DNA of 64,000 bases from JANJUB01 sp031386985 (GCA_031386985.1 JANNCV010000043.1:40447-104446); one strand, 5' to 3'; positions 51,438 through 60,851 are shown, counted from the stretch's first letter. A program made the numbers and translations. The notes: generated by a model not told the origin, from the sequence alone.

Positions 51438-51884
51438 TTATGGTTCAGGTTTTCTGGCACTGTCAAAATGTCGAAAGAGCATCGCCAACAAGCAATAACA
51501 AACTACGAATGCTAACAATCCAGCTATCGTTGGTTTCGTCGCGAATGCTGAAGTGCTAATGGTGCATAGGGCAAGGAACGCACTGGGCACTAAAGCGACA
51601 AGGTATGGCGAAAGGCTGATCTGGGGTCTCTTGAGCTTGATGCCAATTGCCTTGTCTAGGCTCAATAACAAACATAGTGCAGCTTTACTGGACCCGGAGA
51701 AAGGACCATGAGCTGCTTCTATTGCAAAAAACAAAATCGCGCAAAGGAACGCCACAATTGCTGTTACTTTCCAAACTATGGAAAATTCATGTTTGGGAGC
51801 ATCGCTCACTCGGGCCGCCACTACCACAAGGATCGACAGTGCTATCACGAGTGGGACAAAGACGGGAAACAACTTAGCGTTCAC
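51438..51884 (-). CDS. Small polytopic membrane protein
   Basis: This 148-residue protein has four strong hydrophobic segments (FPVFVPLVIALSILVVVAA, VTAIVAFLCAILFFAIEAA, LVALVPSAFLALCTISTSA, TIAGLLAFVVCYCLLAMLF). The start is GTG with GAGGA 16 bases upstream. It is flanked by repeats on both sides and has no recognised family. It could be cargo or a bystander in this repeat block. Confidence 0.6.
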   Translation of the reverse strand: MNAKLFPVFVPLVIALSILVVVAARVSDAPKHEFSIVWKVTAIVAFLCAILFFAIEAAHGPFSGSSKAALCLLLSLDKAIGIKLKRPQISLSPYLVALVPSAFLALCTISTSAFATKPTIAGLLAFVVCYCLLAMLFRHFDSARKPEP

Positions 51885-51926
51885 CCATATATATATCCTC
51901 AGCCATTTCTGAGACCATCACATGTG

Positions 51927-52093
51927 GGTGAGCTCCGCGCACCTCTTGAAACTCGTTCGTGGTTCATCCAAACACATCTCACGATTCACAGTTCTCCTTG
52001 ATTTGACTTACCAGAAAGCGGAGTTTACACGAGTAGCCAAAATTGCGAATGGGGCACGACCGATCAATGTGGCGCGAGGTGCGCGAAGCTGCC
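51927..52093. mobile_element. MITE-like element, copy 2
   Basis: This 167-bp copy of the element at 50371 has the same terminal inverted repeats. The internal dyad is degenerate here (GCCAAAATTGCGAATGGGGC), so it is not essential for spread or has decayed. Confidence 0.8.
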
Positions 52094-52111
52094 TTCAATT
52101 TGTCACCCACA

Positions 52112-52292
52112 AGGCCCAAGGGGCCAACAGAATAGAGCTAAGGCCAAGGGCCTGGATCAGTCATTCCAAAAACAAAAGCCCTGAGGGGGCGGCAGAATTG
52201 ACTACCTTTCTGTCGCCCCGTTGGGGCTTTCAAATTCCCCGCATGTAACCAGGCCTTTGGCCTTCGCTTTATTCTTGCGGCCCGTTGGGCCT
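52112..52292. repeat. Fold-back element, full copy 3
   Basis: The left arm is AGGCCCAAGGGGCC, AAGGCCAAGGGCCTGG, AAAGCCCTGAGGGGGCGGCA. The right arm is CTGTCGCCCCGTTGGGGCTT, CCAGGCCTTTGGCCTTCGC, GCGGCCCGTTGGGCCT. It starts 18 bases after the MITE-like copy 2. Confidence 0.85.
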
Positions 52293-52333
52293 GAATGCCA
52301 CGGGTCGCATGATGTCAGCGCACCTATGGAAAT

Positions 52334-52609
52334 TCAGTTTCCTTCTGGTCTGCTATGAATGGAATCCGGCTGCGCCTGTTGCTTGGCGAGAGTAAGCAAC
52401 ATGACGAAGATTTGCGCTAAAACAAGAGCCATTAGAATCGTGACGGTGGTGGCAGAGTGACTCTCAAGGGTCAATCTATACACTAGGAGTGGCGCGAATG
52501 GAATGATCACCGCCAAAATCGGAAACCTTGTTCCCCGACTGCGAAGTGCCAGGAACACAAATGTTGGCGTGAAAGTGGCCACAATCACAACGCGGATGAA
52601 ATCGTCCAT
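52334..52609 (-). CDS. Small membrane protein of unknown function
   Basis: This 91-residue protein has three hydrophobic segments (VVIVATFTPTFVFLALR, FPILAVIIPFAPLLVYRLTL, TVTILMALVLAQIFVMLLTL) and a polar tail. It begins 14 bases after the gyrA stop on the same strand and may be read from the gyrA transcript. No family is recognised. Confidence 0.6.
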   Translation of the reverse strand: MDDFIRVVIVATFTPTFVFLALRSRGTRFPILAVIIPFAPLLVYRLTLESHSATTVTILMALVLAQIFVMLLTLAKQQAQPDSIHSRPEGN

Positions 52610-52623
52610 GCTCCTTAGACGCT

Positions 52624-55098
52624 CTACTCCTCGTCGCCCTCTTCCTCAATCTCGTCAATATCGCCATCATCCGCGCCCTGAACGATCCTTGCAATCGAGC
52701 GAACCTGGTCACCCGCGGCTAGGTCAATCAGCTTCACGCCTTGCGCGATTCGGCCCACTAGGCGAATATCCTTCACCTTCATGCGGATGCCCTTGCCTTG
52801 GGTGGTCATGAGAAGTAACTTATCGTCATCCTCAACTACCTCGGCGCCCACGATCTTGCCTGTCTTTTCGGTGACGTTCATTGTTAGGATGCCCGAACCA
52901 CCTCGGCCCTGAACTCGGTATTCATCCAGATCGGTTCGTTTGCCGAAGCCGTTCTCGCCCGCAACTAATAGCGTGCAGCCCGGGGTGCAGATCATCGAGG
53001 AAACCAGGTGGTCGTCAGCGTTTTTGAAGGTAACTGCCTTCACGCCGCCCGCCGTTCGACCCCTTCCCCGCGCTTGCGTTTCGGCGAAGCGAATGGACTG
53101 GCCTTCGCGGGTCACGAGGATAACATCGGCGTTGCCCGGAGTCTTGAGAACCCAACCCAGCTCGTCGCCTTCTTCGATATTGAAGGCAATAATGCCGTTC
53201 GAGCGGATGTTGCCGAACTTACTAAGCTCGGTTCGCTTGATTTCGCCGAGGCGAGTGATCATGGTAAGGTAGCCGTCGGCGTTGATATCCTTCACGCTCA
53301 CGGTCGCCGTCACGCGCTCGCCGGAATCAATGGCGATGTAGTTAATGACGGGCATGCCCTTGGCGTATCGGCCCGACTCGGGGATTTCGTAGCCCTTAAG
53401 CCGATAAACCTTGCCGCGATCGGTGAAGAACAAGATGAAGTGGTGGGTGCTGACCTGGAAGAGGTGCGCCGGTTCGTCATCGGTCTTCAAGGTGTTGTTC
53501 ACGCCCTTTCCGCCCCGCTTTTGTTGACGCCAAGCATCAATGCTCACGCGCTTGATATAGCCGTCTCGGCTGATGGAGATGATGGCTTCCTCTTCGGGGA
53601 TCATGTCCTCGTCGGTAAGTTCGCCGGGCTCGCGCGCAATGATCTTGGTACGGCGCTCGTCGCCATATTTATCGCGCATCGCGATAATCTCGTCCTTCAA
53701 AACCTTGGTAAGACGAACGTGATCGTTCAAAATGTCGAGCAAGTTCTGAACCTTGTACAACGCGTCCTTATAGCGATTCTCAAGCTCCAACTGCGAAAGC
53801 CGTGTAAGCTGCCGGAGAGCCATATTAAGGACCGCGTTGGCCTGTAATGGCGACATTCCGAACTCACGAACCAACTCAACGCGCGCCGAAGCGGGGTCTT
53901 CGCTACGACGAATCAAGGCGATGATTTCATCCAGGAAGCGCCGCGCGATTTGGAATCCTTCGTTGATGTGAACGTCTTCCAGCGCTTGGTAAAGCTCGTA
54001 CCGCGTTCGGTTCAGAATAACCGTGCGGCGGTGGTTGATGTATTGATCCAGGATGACCAAAAGCGGTGAAACTCGCGGTGAACCATCAACCAGCGAAAGC
54101 ATGATTGAACCGAACGTTGTGCGTAGCGGCGTATGTTTTAAGAGGTAATTCAGGGCCTTGTTTGGGTTCACATCGCGCCGGATCGAAACTTCCACGCGCA
54201 TTCCGCGCTTGTCCGAATAATCCTGAACATCGGTGATGCCGTCGAATTTCTTTTGCTTGGCGAGCTCGGCGATGTTCTTCACCAAGTTGGCTTTGTTCAC
54301 TTGATAAGGAAGCTCAGTGATGACGATGATGCTTTTGCCCATATCGCCCGGCTCGATCATAGTTTTGGATTGCAGAGTCACCGAACCACGACCGGTTTCA
54401 TAGGCCGCTCGGATTCCCTTCACGCCCATAATCGTTCCATAAGTTGGGAAATCGGGGCCTTGAATGTGCTCCATGATCGCGTCGAGGTCGCACTCGGGCT
54501 CATCAATACGGTGCAGAATGCCGTTGCAAACCTCGGTGAGGTTGTGCGAGGGCATATTGGTCGCCATTCCGACGGCGATGCCTTGGCCGCCGTTGCAAAG
54601 CAGGTTCGGGAATTTACCGGGCAAAACGGTTGGCTCGTTGATGGTGTTCAGGTAGTTCGGAACCCAGGTTACGGTCTCGCGGTCCAGGTCTTCCAACATC
54701 TCCATCGCCAAAGCCGTCAGCCGGGCTTCGGTGTATCGCATGGCGGCAGGAGAGTCGCCGTCCACGTTGCCAAAGTTCCCCTGACCATCCACCAGCGGAT
54801 ACCGCAGGCTCCACGATTGGGCCATACGCACGAGCGTGGGATAAATAACCTCGTTGCCATGAGGGTGATAGTTACCGGAGGTGTCGCCGGCGACCTTGGC
54901 GCACTTGGTATAAGGGCCGCCCGCCGTGAGGTTCAACTGGCGCATCGCATAAAGGATTCGCCGCTGAACGGGCTTCAATCCATCGCGAACATCGGGCAAA
55001 GCGCGCGCGATGATAACGGACATCGCATAGTTCACATAGCTACGCCCAAGCTCTTCTTCGACGTTAACAGTTGAGATAATCGGTTGATCTTCAGACAT
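52624..55098 (-). CDS. gyrA: DNA gyrase subunit A
   Basis: This 824-residue protein has the winged-helix/tower region with the catalytic Tyr122 (AAMRYTEARL), in the same numbering as E. coli. The C-terminal beta-pinwheel has a GyrA box (QQKRGGKG), and the tail is acidic (last ~15 residues). In the quinolone pocket, positions 82-87 read NEVIYP where E. coli has DSAVYD, so both Ser83 and Asp87 are replaced (by Glu and Pro). It is not next to gyrB; upstream on the strand lie rplL and rplJ. Confidence 0.97.
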   Translation of the reverse strand: MSEDQPIISTVNVEEELGRSYVNYAMSVIIARALPDVRDGLKPVQRRILYAMRQLNLTAGGPYTKCAKVAGDTSGNYHPHGNEVIYPTLVRMAQSWSLRYPLVDGQGNFGNVDGDSPAAMRYTEARLTALAMEMLEDLDRETVTWVPNYLNTINEPTVLPGKFPNLLCNGGQGIAVGMATNMPSHNLTEVCNGILHRIDEPECDLDAIMEHIQGPDFPTYGTIMGVKGIRAAYETGRGSVTLQSKTMIEPGDMGKSIIVITELPYQVNKANLVKNIAELAKQKKFDGITDVQDYSDKRGMRVEVSIRRDVNPNKALNYLLKHTPLRTTFGSIMLSLVDGSPRVSPLLVILDQYINHRRTVILNRTRYELYQALEDVHINEGFQIARRFLDEIIALIRRSEDPASARVELVREFGMSPLQANAVLNMALRQLTRLSQLELENRYKDALYKVQNLLDILNDHVRLTKVLKDEIIAMRDKYGDERRTKIIAREPGELTDEDMIPEEEAIISISRDGYIKRVSIDAWRQQKRGGKGVNNTLKTDDEPAHLFQVSTHHFILFFTDRGKVYRLKGYEIPESGRYAKGMPVINYIAIDSGERVTATVSVKDINADGYLTMITRLGEIKRTELSKFGNIRSNGIIAFNIEEGDELGWVLKTPGNADVILVTREGQSIRFAETQARGRGRTAGGVKAVTFKNADDHLVSSMICTPGCTLLVAGENGFGKRTDLDEYRVQGRGGSGILTMNVTEKTGKIVGAEVVEDDDKLLLMTTQGKGIRMKVKDIRLVGRIAQGVKLIDLAAGDQVRSIARIVQGADDGDIDEIEEEGDEE

Positions 55099-55430
55099 GG
55101 GAAATCAAGGCTCGCAGATTAGGAAAGGATGCAGGCTAAAGACGATCCAAACCCGCAATTTGAACCCAGATTTTACCTGGGTGAGGGGTGGGGATGCTGG
55201 CACTTGCGCACGGAGTTCTAACATTACGAATATGGTGGGATACTCAGATCATGGCTCGATGCCGACCGTTGATTCCTCAGAAAGGGACCAATCTCGAGTT
55301 AGAGATTGCGCTTCACGCAGAAAAAAATGTTGTGCAAACGATTTCCGCAAAGCCTGAACCCTGTTACTTAAATGTAACACGCCCTCTGTGCTTCCGCGCC
55401 AGGAGCCGCTTCGTCAACAGGCCACTCCAC
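55099..55430. promoter_or_regulatory. gyrA upstream region with an 18-bp palindrome
   Basis: There is no gene in this stretch. TGTTACttaaatGTAACA at 55362-55379 is a perfect 6-6-6 dyad, about 265 bases before the gyrA start on the minus strand. It could be an operator, but it is far from the start. I could not assign promoter boxes. Confidence 0.35.
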
Positions 55431-55468
55431 AACAAAAAAGCCCCCAACCTTTGCGGTTGAGGGCTTTG
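55431..55468 (-). terminator. Intrinsic terminator after rplL
   Basis: On the minus strand AAGCCCTCAACC pairs with GGTTGGGGGCTT around GCAAA, followed by TTTTG. It lies 15 bases beyond the rplL stop and separates the ribosomal operon from gyrA. Confidence 0.93.
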
Positions 55469-55482
55469 GAATCAAGGTTGAA

Positions 55483-55866
55483 CTACTTGAGTTCGACCTT
55501 TCCGCCGACTTCTTCAATCTTCTTCTTGATGCTCTCGGCTTCGTCTTTGCTTGCGCCTTGCTTAACGGGCTGAGGCGCGCCATCTACGAGGTCCTTCGCT
55601 TCTTTAAGGCCAAGGGCGGTGATCTCGCGGACTACCTTGATAACGTCGAGTTTCTTCTCGCCACACGAGGTGAGAATGACGTCAAACTCGGTCTTCTCTT
55701 CGACGGCTGCAGCGGCTTCGCCGCCACCCATCATCATCGGCATTCCCATCATGGGAGCCGCGGCGGTTACGCCGAACTTGTCTTCAAGGGCCTTTTTGAG
55801 CTCACTGAGCTCAAGTGCGGTCATGCCGCTAATATCATCTACAATTTTTTCAACAGTGGTTGCCAT
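55483..55866 (-). CDS. rplL: 50S ribosomal protein L7/L12
   Basis: This 127-residue protein has the dimerising N-terminus (VEKIVDDISGMTALELSELK), a flexible Ala/Met/Gly hinge (AAAPMMGMPMMMGGGEAAAA), and the factor-binding domain (TEFDVILTSCGEKKLDVIKV, LGLKEAKDLVDGAPQPVKQG). It forms the ribosomal stalk. It starts 2 bases after rplJ ends. The usual following genes rpoB and rpoC are absent; a terminator and gyrA follow. Confidence 0.97.
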   Translation of the reverse strand: MATTVEKIVDDISGMTALELSELKKALEDKFGVTAAAPMMGMPMMMGGGEAAAAVEEKTEFDVILTSCGEKKLDVIKVVREITALGLKEAKDLVDGAPQPVKQGASKDEAESIKKKIEEVGGKVELK

Positions 55867-55868
55867 GG

Positions 55869-56564
55869 TTATTCTCCTTCAGGGGAAGCAGGAGCCTCGG
55901 CCTCTTCGGCGGGGGCTTCTTCGGTCGGGGCTGCAGCTTCCTCGGCGGGCGCTTCTTCAGCAGGGGACGAAATTTCTTCTGTAGCAGGCGCTTCGGGGGC
56001 GGCCTCAGCCACGGGTTCAGATTTTGCGGGAGCCGGGGCTGGAGATCCCTCGGCGACTTTATCAGCCACCGCGCCAATCACACGAATGGGATCGGCATAG
56101 AGAGCTTCAATCACGCCCACCAGGCTTGTCAGCGGAGCCGCAATAGCTCCGATAACCTGGGCGATTAACACATCACGCGGCGGCAGTTTCGAGAGGCTCT
56201 CGACTTGCTTGGCGGTCATAACCTTGCCCGCGAGGAAGCCACCCTTTACTTGGAGCTTCTTCGAACTAATGGCAAAGTCAACAAGGGCCTTCGCGCAGGC
56301 GGGCTCATTTTCATAAATGAACGCGACCGCGGTTGGACCATTGTGCATTTCGGCCGGGATTGACTCAATGTCACCCGCGGCCGCAATACGGAATAGTGTG
56401 TTTTTCAGGACGTGGATTTCGCCGCCAGACTTTCGCAAGTTCTTACGCAAGGTTTGCATATCTTTCACGGAGAGTCCGCGATAGTCTGCAAACAATACGC
56501 CCGCGGCCTTGGAGTACCACTCCTTGGCCTGCTCAATATTTTGGGCTTTTTCTGCGGTTGGCAT
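55869..56564 (-). CDS. rplJ: 50S ribosomal protein L10 with acidic C-terminal extension
   Basis: This protein has 231 residues from the ATG at 56564 (MPTAEKAQNIEQAKEWYSKA), behind GGAAAAC; the frame extends to 56597. The N-terminal 165 residues are normal L10 (GVLFADYRGLSVKDMQTLRK, GFLAGKVMTAKQVESLSKLP). About 60 extra residues of Glu, Ala and Pro (for example PAEEAPAEEAAAPTEEAP) follow, absent from most L10 proteins. rplK and rplA are not upstream. Confidence 0.95.
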   Translation of the reverse strand: MPTAEKAQNIEQAKEWYSKAAGVLFADYRGLSVKDMQTLRKNLRKSGGEIHVLKNTLFRIAAAGDIESIPAEMHNGPTAVAFIYENEPACAKALVDFAISSKKLQVKGGFLAGKVMTAKQVESLSKLPPRDVLIAQVIGAIAAPLTSLVGVIEALYADPIRVIGAVADKVAEGSPAPAPAKSEPVAEAAPEAPATEEISSPAEEAPAEEAAAPTEEAPAEEAEAPASPEGE

Positions 56565-56593
56565 AGTTTTCCAGTATCCAAAGGGCTGAGAAA

Positions 56594-56622
56594 GCAAAAA
56601 ACCCCTGCCAAGCGGGCAGAGG
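56594..56622 (-). terminator. Attenuator-like hairpin in the rplJ leader
   Basis: On the minus strand CCTCTGCC pairs with GGCAGGGG around CGCTT, followed by six T, and lies 30 bases before the rplJ start. In this position it would stop transcription ahead of rplJ, so it is probably an L10-leader-type attenuator rather than the end of another gene. Confidence 0.6.
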
Positions 56623-56764
56623 TGTAAGACGACATAATCGCCAATATCCTATATTCTGCACCCCTCGGCGAGCGACTTTTTCAAGTCATTAAGGCATTGC
56701 CACTTGCTGTCTTTGGAGACGTGCGTTGATTATGGCACATTATGGGTATCGGTGGGTAGAACTG

Positions 56765-56811
56765 GTTGGACGGGTTGGATAATTGCGACCAACAAGTCCA
56801 ACAAGTCCAAC
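56765..56811. repeat. Long inverted repeat upstream of the reductase gene
   Basis: GTTGGACGGGTTGGA pairs with TCCAACAAGTCCAAC with two mismatched bases, around 17 bases. It lies 43 bases before the reductase ATG, in the divergent region shared with rplJ (56623-56854). Confidence 0.6.
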
Positions 56812-56854
56812 CCCCGAACCCCGGATCACCCCAAACTGCCATACTTCTAACCCA

Positions 56855-58060
56855 ATGAGTGAGTTTGCTGAGTATGTTTTGATTGGGGGCGGAGTTGCCT
56901 CGGTTTGCGCGATTATGGGGATTCGGGAGCTTGATGCGGAGGGCAAAATTATCGTGATCCGTGATGAGGAATGCGTTCCATACGATCGACCGCCCCTTTC
57001 AAAAGGCTTCCTAAAGAATCCGGAAGTTACCCTTGACGACATCTCAAGCAAGTTTGACAGTTTCTATCCCGAGAATGGAGTTGAGCTGAAGCTGGGAGTG
57101 GGAGCCTCCACCATAAACACTGGCACCAAGACCGTCGAACTCACCAACGGAGATTCAATCGGTTACGGCAAGTTACTCGTCGCCACTGGAGCCAGCGCAG
57201 TGGTACCAAACGCGCTGGGAATTAATCTTCCCGGAGTTTTCTCCCTGAGAACGATGGCCGATGCCGAGAGAATACGCGATTATTGGCCCAAAGTTGAGCA
57301 GGTCATCATTGTCGGATCAGGCTATTTGGCCCTCGAAGTCGCATCCGCGGCGAAAGCGATTGGCAAGGATGTGACCCTGATTTCGCAAGATGCTTGGCCT
57401 TGGCAGTCTTTCGCCTCAAAGGCTTGCGGCGACTATCTGGCCAGATACTTGAAAACTCAGGGAGTTGAAGTTATATTGGATACGGCGGTTAGCGCGATCG
57501 AGACTGGCCCGAAAGTGAACGGCCGAAAGGCAGACATGGTCATCTTGGCGACGGGTGGAAAACCGATTGCAGCGTTGGGCCTCGCGGCTGGCTTAGAGGG
57601 AACCACCGAGACCGGACTCAAAGTCAACCGCCATTTTGAAACCTCCATCAAAGACGTTTTCGCTTGTGGCGATGTCGCTTGTTTCGAAGACCCGATTCTC
57701 GGTGTGAATTGGAACGCCCAACACCACCTTCACGCTAAGTGGACGGGAGCTGCCGCTGGAAAGAACATGGCGGGCGCGAACGAGCCGTACGATAAGGTCG
57801 CCTATTTTTGGACCGATTTCTTCGATCAGCACATGATCCTGCGGGGTTCACCAGTTGGTCTCGCTCAAAGCAAAACCATTGGAGACACCGCCAGCGGCGA
57901 TTTTGTTGAGTTGTGGGCTGGTAGCGATGGAGTATTGAGAATGGGGCTAGCAATGAATCACGAAGAGCCAAAATTGGACGGAATTTCCGATAGGTTGGAA
58001 GAACTAATCCGAGCAAAAACGGTGATTGAAACCATTTCTGAATCAGACTTCGCGATCTAA
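56855..58060 (+). CDS. FAD-dependent NAD(P)H reductase (ferredoxin reductase/AIF type)
   Basis: This protein has 401 residues from the ATG at 56855 (MSEFAEYVLIGGGVASVCAI); the frame is open upstream. It has two Rossmann motifs (LIGGGVASVCAI for FAD; IIVGSGYLALEVA for NAD(P)H), VPYDRPPLSKGFL, LLVATGA, and VFACGDVACFEDP. No redox-active CxxC is present, so it should pass electrons to a partner protein such as a ferredoxin, or act like AIF-type NADH oxidases. The partner is not nearby. Confidence 0.9.
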   Translation: MSEFAEYVLIGGGVASVCAIMGIRELDAEGKIIVIRDEECVPYDRPPLSKGFLKNPEVTLDDISSKFDSFYPENGVELKLGVGASTINTGTKTVELTNGDSIGYGKLLVATGASAVVPNALGINLPGVFSLRTMADAERIRDYWPKVEQVIIVGSGYLALEVASAAKAIGKDVTLISQDAWPWQSFASKACGDYLARYLKTQGVEVILDTAVSAIETGPKVNGRKADMVILATGGKPIAALGLAAGLEGTTETGLKVNRHFETSIKDVFACGDVACFEDPILGVNWNAQHHLHAKWTGAAAGKNMAGANEPYDKVAYFWTDFFDQHMILRGSPVGLAQSKTIGDTASGDFVELWAGSDGVLRMGLAMNHEEPKLDGISDRLEELIRAKTVIETISESDFAI

Positions 58061-58073
58061 CCCCGAACCACTG

Positions 58074-60734
58074 CTACTTCTTCTTCCGCTTAACAAACCG
58101 CTTCTTGGTGCTCGGCCCGGCCTCACGTTTCTTGTTGATGAGCTCCATCGCCTGCTCGGGGGTTAGGTCCTCGGGCGACATCGTTCGTGGCAAAGTGGCG
58201 TTGGTAGTTCCATCGGTAACGTAAGGCCCGAATCTTCCTGACATCAAGCGCACCGGACCCTCAGCGCCTTCAAGCTCGCCAAATTCCTTCATTCCCGACG
58301 GCTTAGAAGTAGCGCGGCCCTGCGTTTTAGGTTGAGCCAGAGCCTCAAGTGCTTGCTCAAGTGTAAAGGTCAAAAGCGCATTCCAATCTTCAACGGTTCG
58401 TCGTTCGGTGCCTTTTTCTACGTAGCCACCATATTTGCCCATCTTGGCGAAAACTTCCTCGCCATCCGATTTGCCTAGCGATTTAGGCAAATAGCAAAGT
58501 AATGCCAAAACATCGGGCGCGAGATCGGATGGATTGACGCCGGGAGGAACAGAAATCCACCGAGGTTTCTCCTTGGCGGCGGTCTCTTCGGGGGTACGTT
58601 CTGCCTCCAAATAATAACCGTTTCGGTTTTTAATCAGCAGACGCCGTCCCGTAACTGGGTCAATTCCGGTTGATGCTGGGCCGCTTGCCTTTTCGGCGAG
58701 GAGCTTGCGGGCAACTTCCTCGGTGAAATCGGCGGGGGCAATATCGTCTGGAACCGAAGCTGACTTACCCGTCCAGGCCTCACCTTCCGAACCCAGCGGA
58801 GGCAACTCTCCCTCCAAAAGATAGAATCCGTTTTTGCCAAAATTGATCGTTATTCCCTCGGCCACTTGAAAAACGGGACGCCGAATATTGGCTTTTCTTT
58901 CGTCCACGAGCGGTTTCAGACCCGGATTTGCCTCCGAACCGATAAAGAAAGTCTTGAGATATTTCTTCCAGTCCGCTTTTCCGCTTGCGATTTCATCAAG
59001 TTCGCGATCCATTTCGGCAGTAAAACCAAGATCAGAGAACTCGGAAAAATGTTGAGTTAAGACTTCGGTAACCAGGAACGCCATGAAGGTTGGAATAAGT
59101 TCCTTGCCCTTCTTGCGAACATATTCGCGATCAACAATGGTGCGAATCGTGGCGGCATAAGTTGAAGGGCGACCGATTCCGCGCTCCTCAAGGGCTTTGA
59201 TGAGGGACGCATCGGTGTACCGCGCTGGGGGCTTAGTCTCGTGTCTCCTTGCTTCAACCTCGGTTGCTTTTAACTCCATCCCAACTTGGAGAGGCGGCAG
59301 GATTTTCTCTTGATCCTCAAGTGCGGCCTCGGGGTCGTCCGATCCCTCAACATAGGCCCGAAGGAACCCCGGGAACTCGATTTGCTTTCCGCTGGCCGAA
59401 AACGCAAGAGGCTGAGCGGCTTCCACCTCGATTCGGGCGGTTGTGATTTTGAGATCAGCTGGCTTCATTTGCGAAGCCACCGTTCGCTTCCATATGAGTT
59501 CGTAAAGCTTGATGTGATCCACATACCGCGGGTTGGATAAGGCTTTTGCCACCATTTCCGGGGTTCTCGAAACCTCGGTCGGTCGGATGGCTTCGTGCGC
59601 TTCTTGGGCGTTATTCACCTTGCTAGTGTATTTGTTCGGCTTGGCGGGTAGATATTCGGGGCCGTACCGCTTCTCAATCAAATCGCGCGCTTGACCTACG
59701 GCTTGCGAACTCAAATTAAGCGAGTCAGTTCGCATATAGGTAATCAGGCCGCCTTCGAAACCGCAGCCATCAATGCCTTCATAGAGGTTTTGGGCGATCT
59801 GCATGGTTCGGTCCGCGCTGAATCCGAGTTTGCGATTTGCCTCTTGCTGAATCGAGGAGGTCATGAACGGCGGGTATGGGCGGCGTTGCTCGGGATGAGT
59901 TTCTAAGTCGGTAACAAGCCATGGTGCGGATTTCAATGCGCTATCTTTTAGAGCCTTTGCCGTTTCTTCGTTGAGCAGGACCTTGTTTTTTCCCTTGAGT
60001 TCACCCGTCGCTGAATCAAAATCGTCTTTGCCAGCGGCAATTCGTTTACCCCCTACCTCAATAAGACCGGCTTGCAAAACGCCCTTGCCTGAATCCAGAG
60101 AGGCTAAAAGATCCCAATAAGTGGCGTTTCGGAAAGCCCTCCGCTCGAGTTCTCTTTCAACAATTAGCTTCACCGCTGGTGACTGAACGCGCCCCGCGCT
60201 AAGGCCCCTTCCCTTCCCCAGCCGCCACAAGACCGGCGAAAGCGTGTAGCCGTACAAGCGGTCTAGAATACGTCGAGCTTCTTGGGCTCGAACAAGGTCT
60301 TGATCAATCTGGCGGGGATTTTCAAGCGCGTGCTTTATGGCATCTTTGGTAATTTCGTGGAACGCAATTCGCTGAACGGTTAGCCCTTTCTTGGGCTTCA
60401 AAACTTCGAGCAAGTGCCACGAGATGCTCTCACCCTCCCGGTCTTCATCAGTGGCTAGAACGAGCGTGTCCACGCCCTCCATCGCTTTTTTCAGCTTGCG
60501 AACTTGTTCAGCCTTCTCTTTGGGAATGACATACTTCGGATCAAAATCGTTATCAACGTCAACCGAGTAGTCGGCCCACCACGCTTTTTGAAACTCTTTT
60601 GGAAGCGATGCTTTATTTTCAGCTAGATCACGAATGTGGCCAATGCTGGCCTCTACTGTATAATCGGAGCCCAAGAACCCCTTAATTGTGCGGGCCTTAG
60701 CCGGGGATTCAACAATTACGAGCTTGTTTGCCAT
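58074..60734 (-). CDS. topA: DNA topoisomerase I
   Basis: This 886-residue protein has an N-terminal Toprim domain (KLVIVESPAKARTIKGFLGS, LATDEDREGESISWHLLEV), RIAFHEITKDAI, AGRVQSPAVKLIVERE, and the catalytic Tyr in GGLITYMRTDSL. The C-terminus has Toprim_Crpt repeats (KNRNGYYLEAERTPEE, AKMGKYGGYVEKGTERR, MSGRFGPYVTDGTTNATLPR) and ends in a Lys-rich tail. No Cys4 zinc fingers are seen, unlike E. coli TopA. It relaxes negative supercoils. Confidence 0.97.
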   Translation of the reverse strand: MANKLVIVESPAKARTIKGFLGSDYTVEASIGHIRDLAENKASLPKEFQKAWWADYSVDVDNDFDPKYVIPKEKAEQVRKLKKAMEGVDTLVLATDEDREGESISWHLLEVLKPKKGLTVQRIAFHEITKDAIKHALENPRQIDQDLVRAQEARRILDRLYGYTLSPVLWRLGKGRGLSAGRVQSPAVKLIVERELERRAFRNATYWDLLASLDSGKGVLQAGLIEVGGKRIAAGKDDFDSATGELKGKNKVLLNEETAKALKDSALKSAPWLVTDLETHPEQRRPYPPFMTSSIQQEANRKLGFSADRTMQIAQNLYEGIDGCGFEGGLITYMRTDSLNLSSQAVGQARDLIEKRYGPEYLPAKPNKYTSKVNNAQEAHEAIRPTEVSRTPEMVAKALSNPRYVDHIKLYELIWKRTVASQMKPADLKITTARIEVEAAQPLAFSASGKQIEFPGFLRAYVEGSDDPEAALEDQEKILPPLQVGMELKATEVEARRHETKPPARYTDASLIKALEERGIGRPSTYAATIRTIVDREYVRKKGKELIPTFMAFLVTEVLTQHFSEFSDLGFTAEMDRELDEIASGKADWKKYLKTFFIGSEANPGLKPLVDERKANIRRPVFQVAEGITINFGKNGFYLLEGELPPLGSEGEAWTGKSASVPDDIAPADFTEEVARKLLAEKASGPASTGIDPVTGRRLLIKNRNGYYLEAERTPEETAAKEKPRWISVPPGVNPSDLAPDVLALLCYLPKSLGKSDGEEVFAKMGKYGGYVEKGTERRTVEDWNALLTFTLEQALEALAQPKTQGRATSKPSGMKEFGELEGAEGPVRLMSGRFGPYVTDGTTNATLPRTMSPEDLTPEQAMELINKKREAGPSTKKRFVKRKKK

Positions 60735-60851
60735 AGGGGAGCGACAGGGATGCTACCTGTAAGTTCGGCTGAAGTCAATGGCGGGGGCGAGTTAAACTCG
60801 ACGAACATTCCAAATCAGTGATTCGTCCTATACTTAGTTGTGGTGAAATCT

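Noticed and set aside
53008..53847. Long antisense ORFs within gyrA (also within ppdK and atpD)
   Set aside because: They are shadows of strongly conserved genes on the other strand and resemble no protein.
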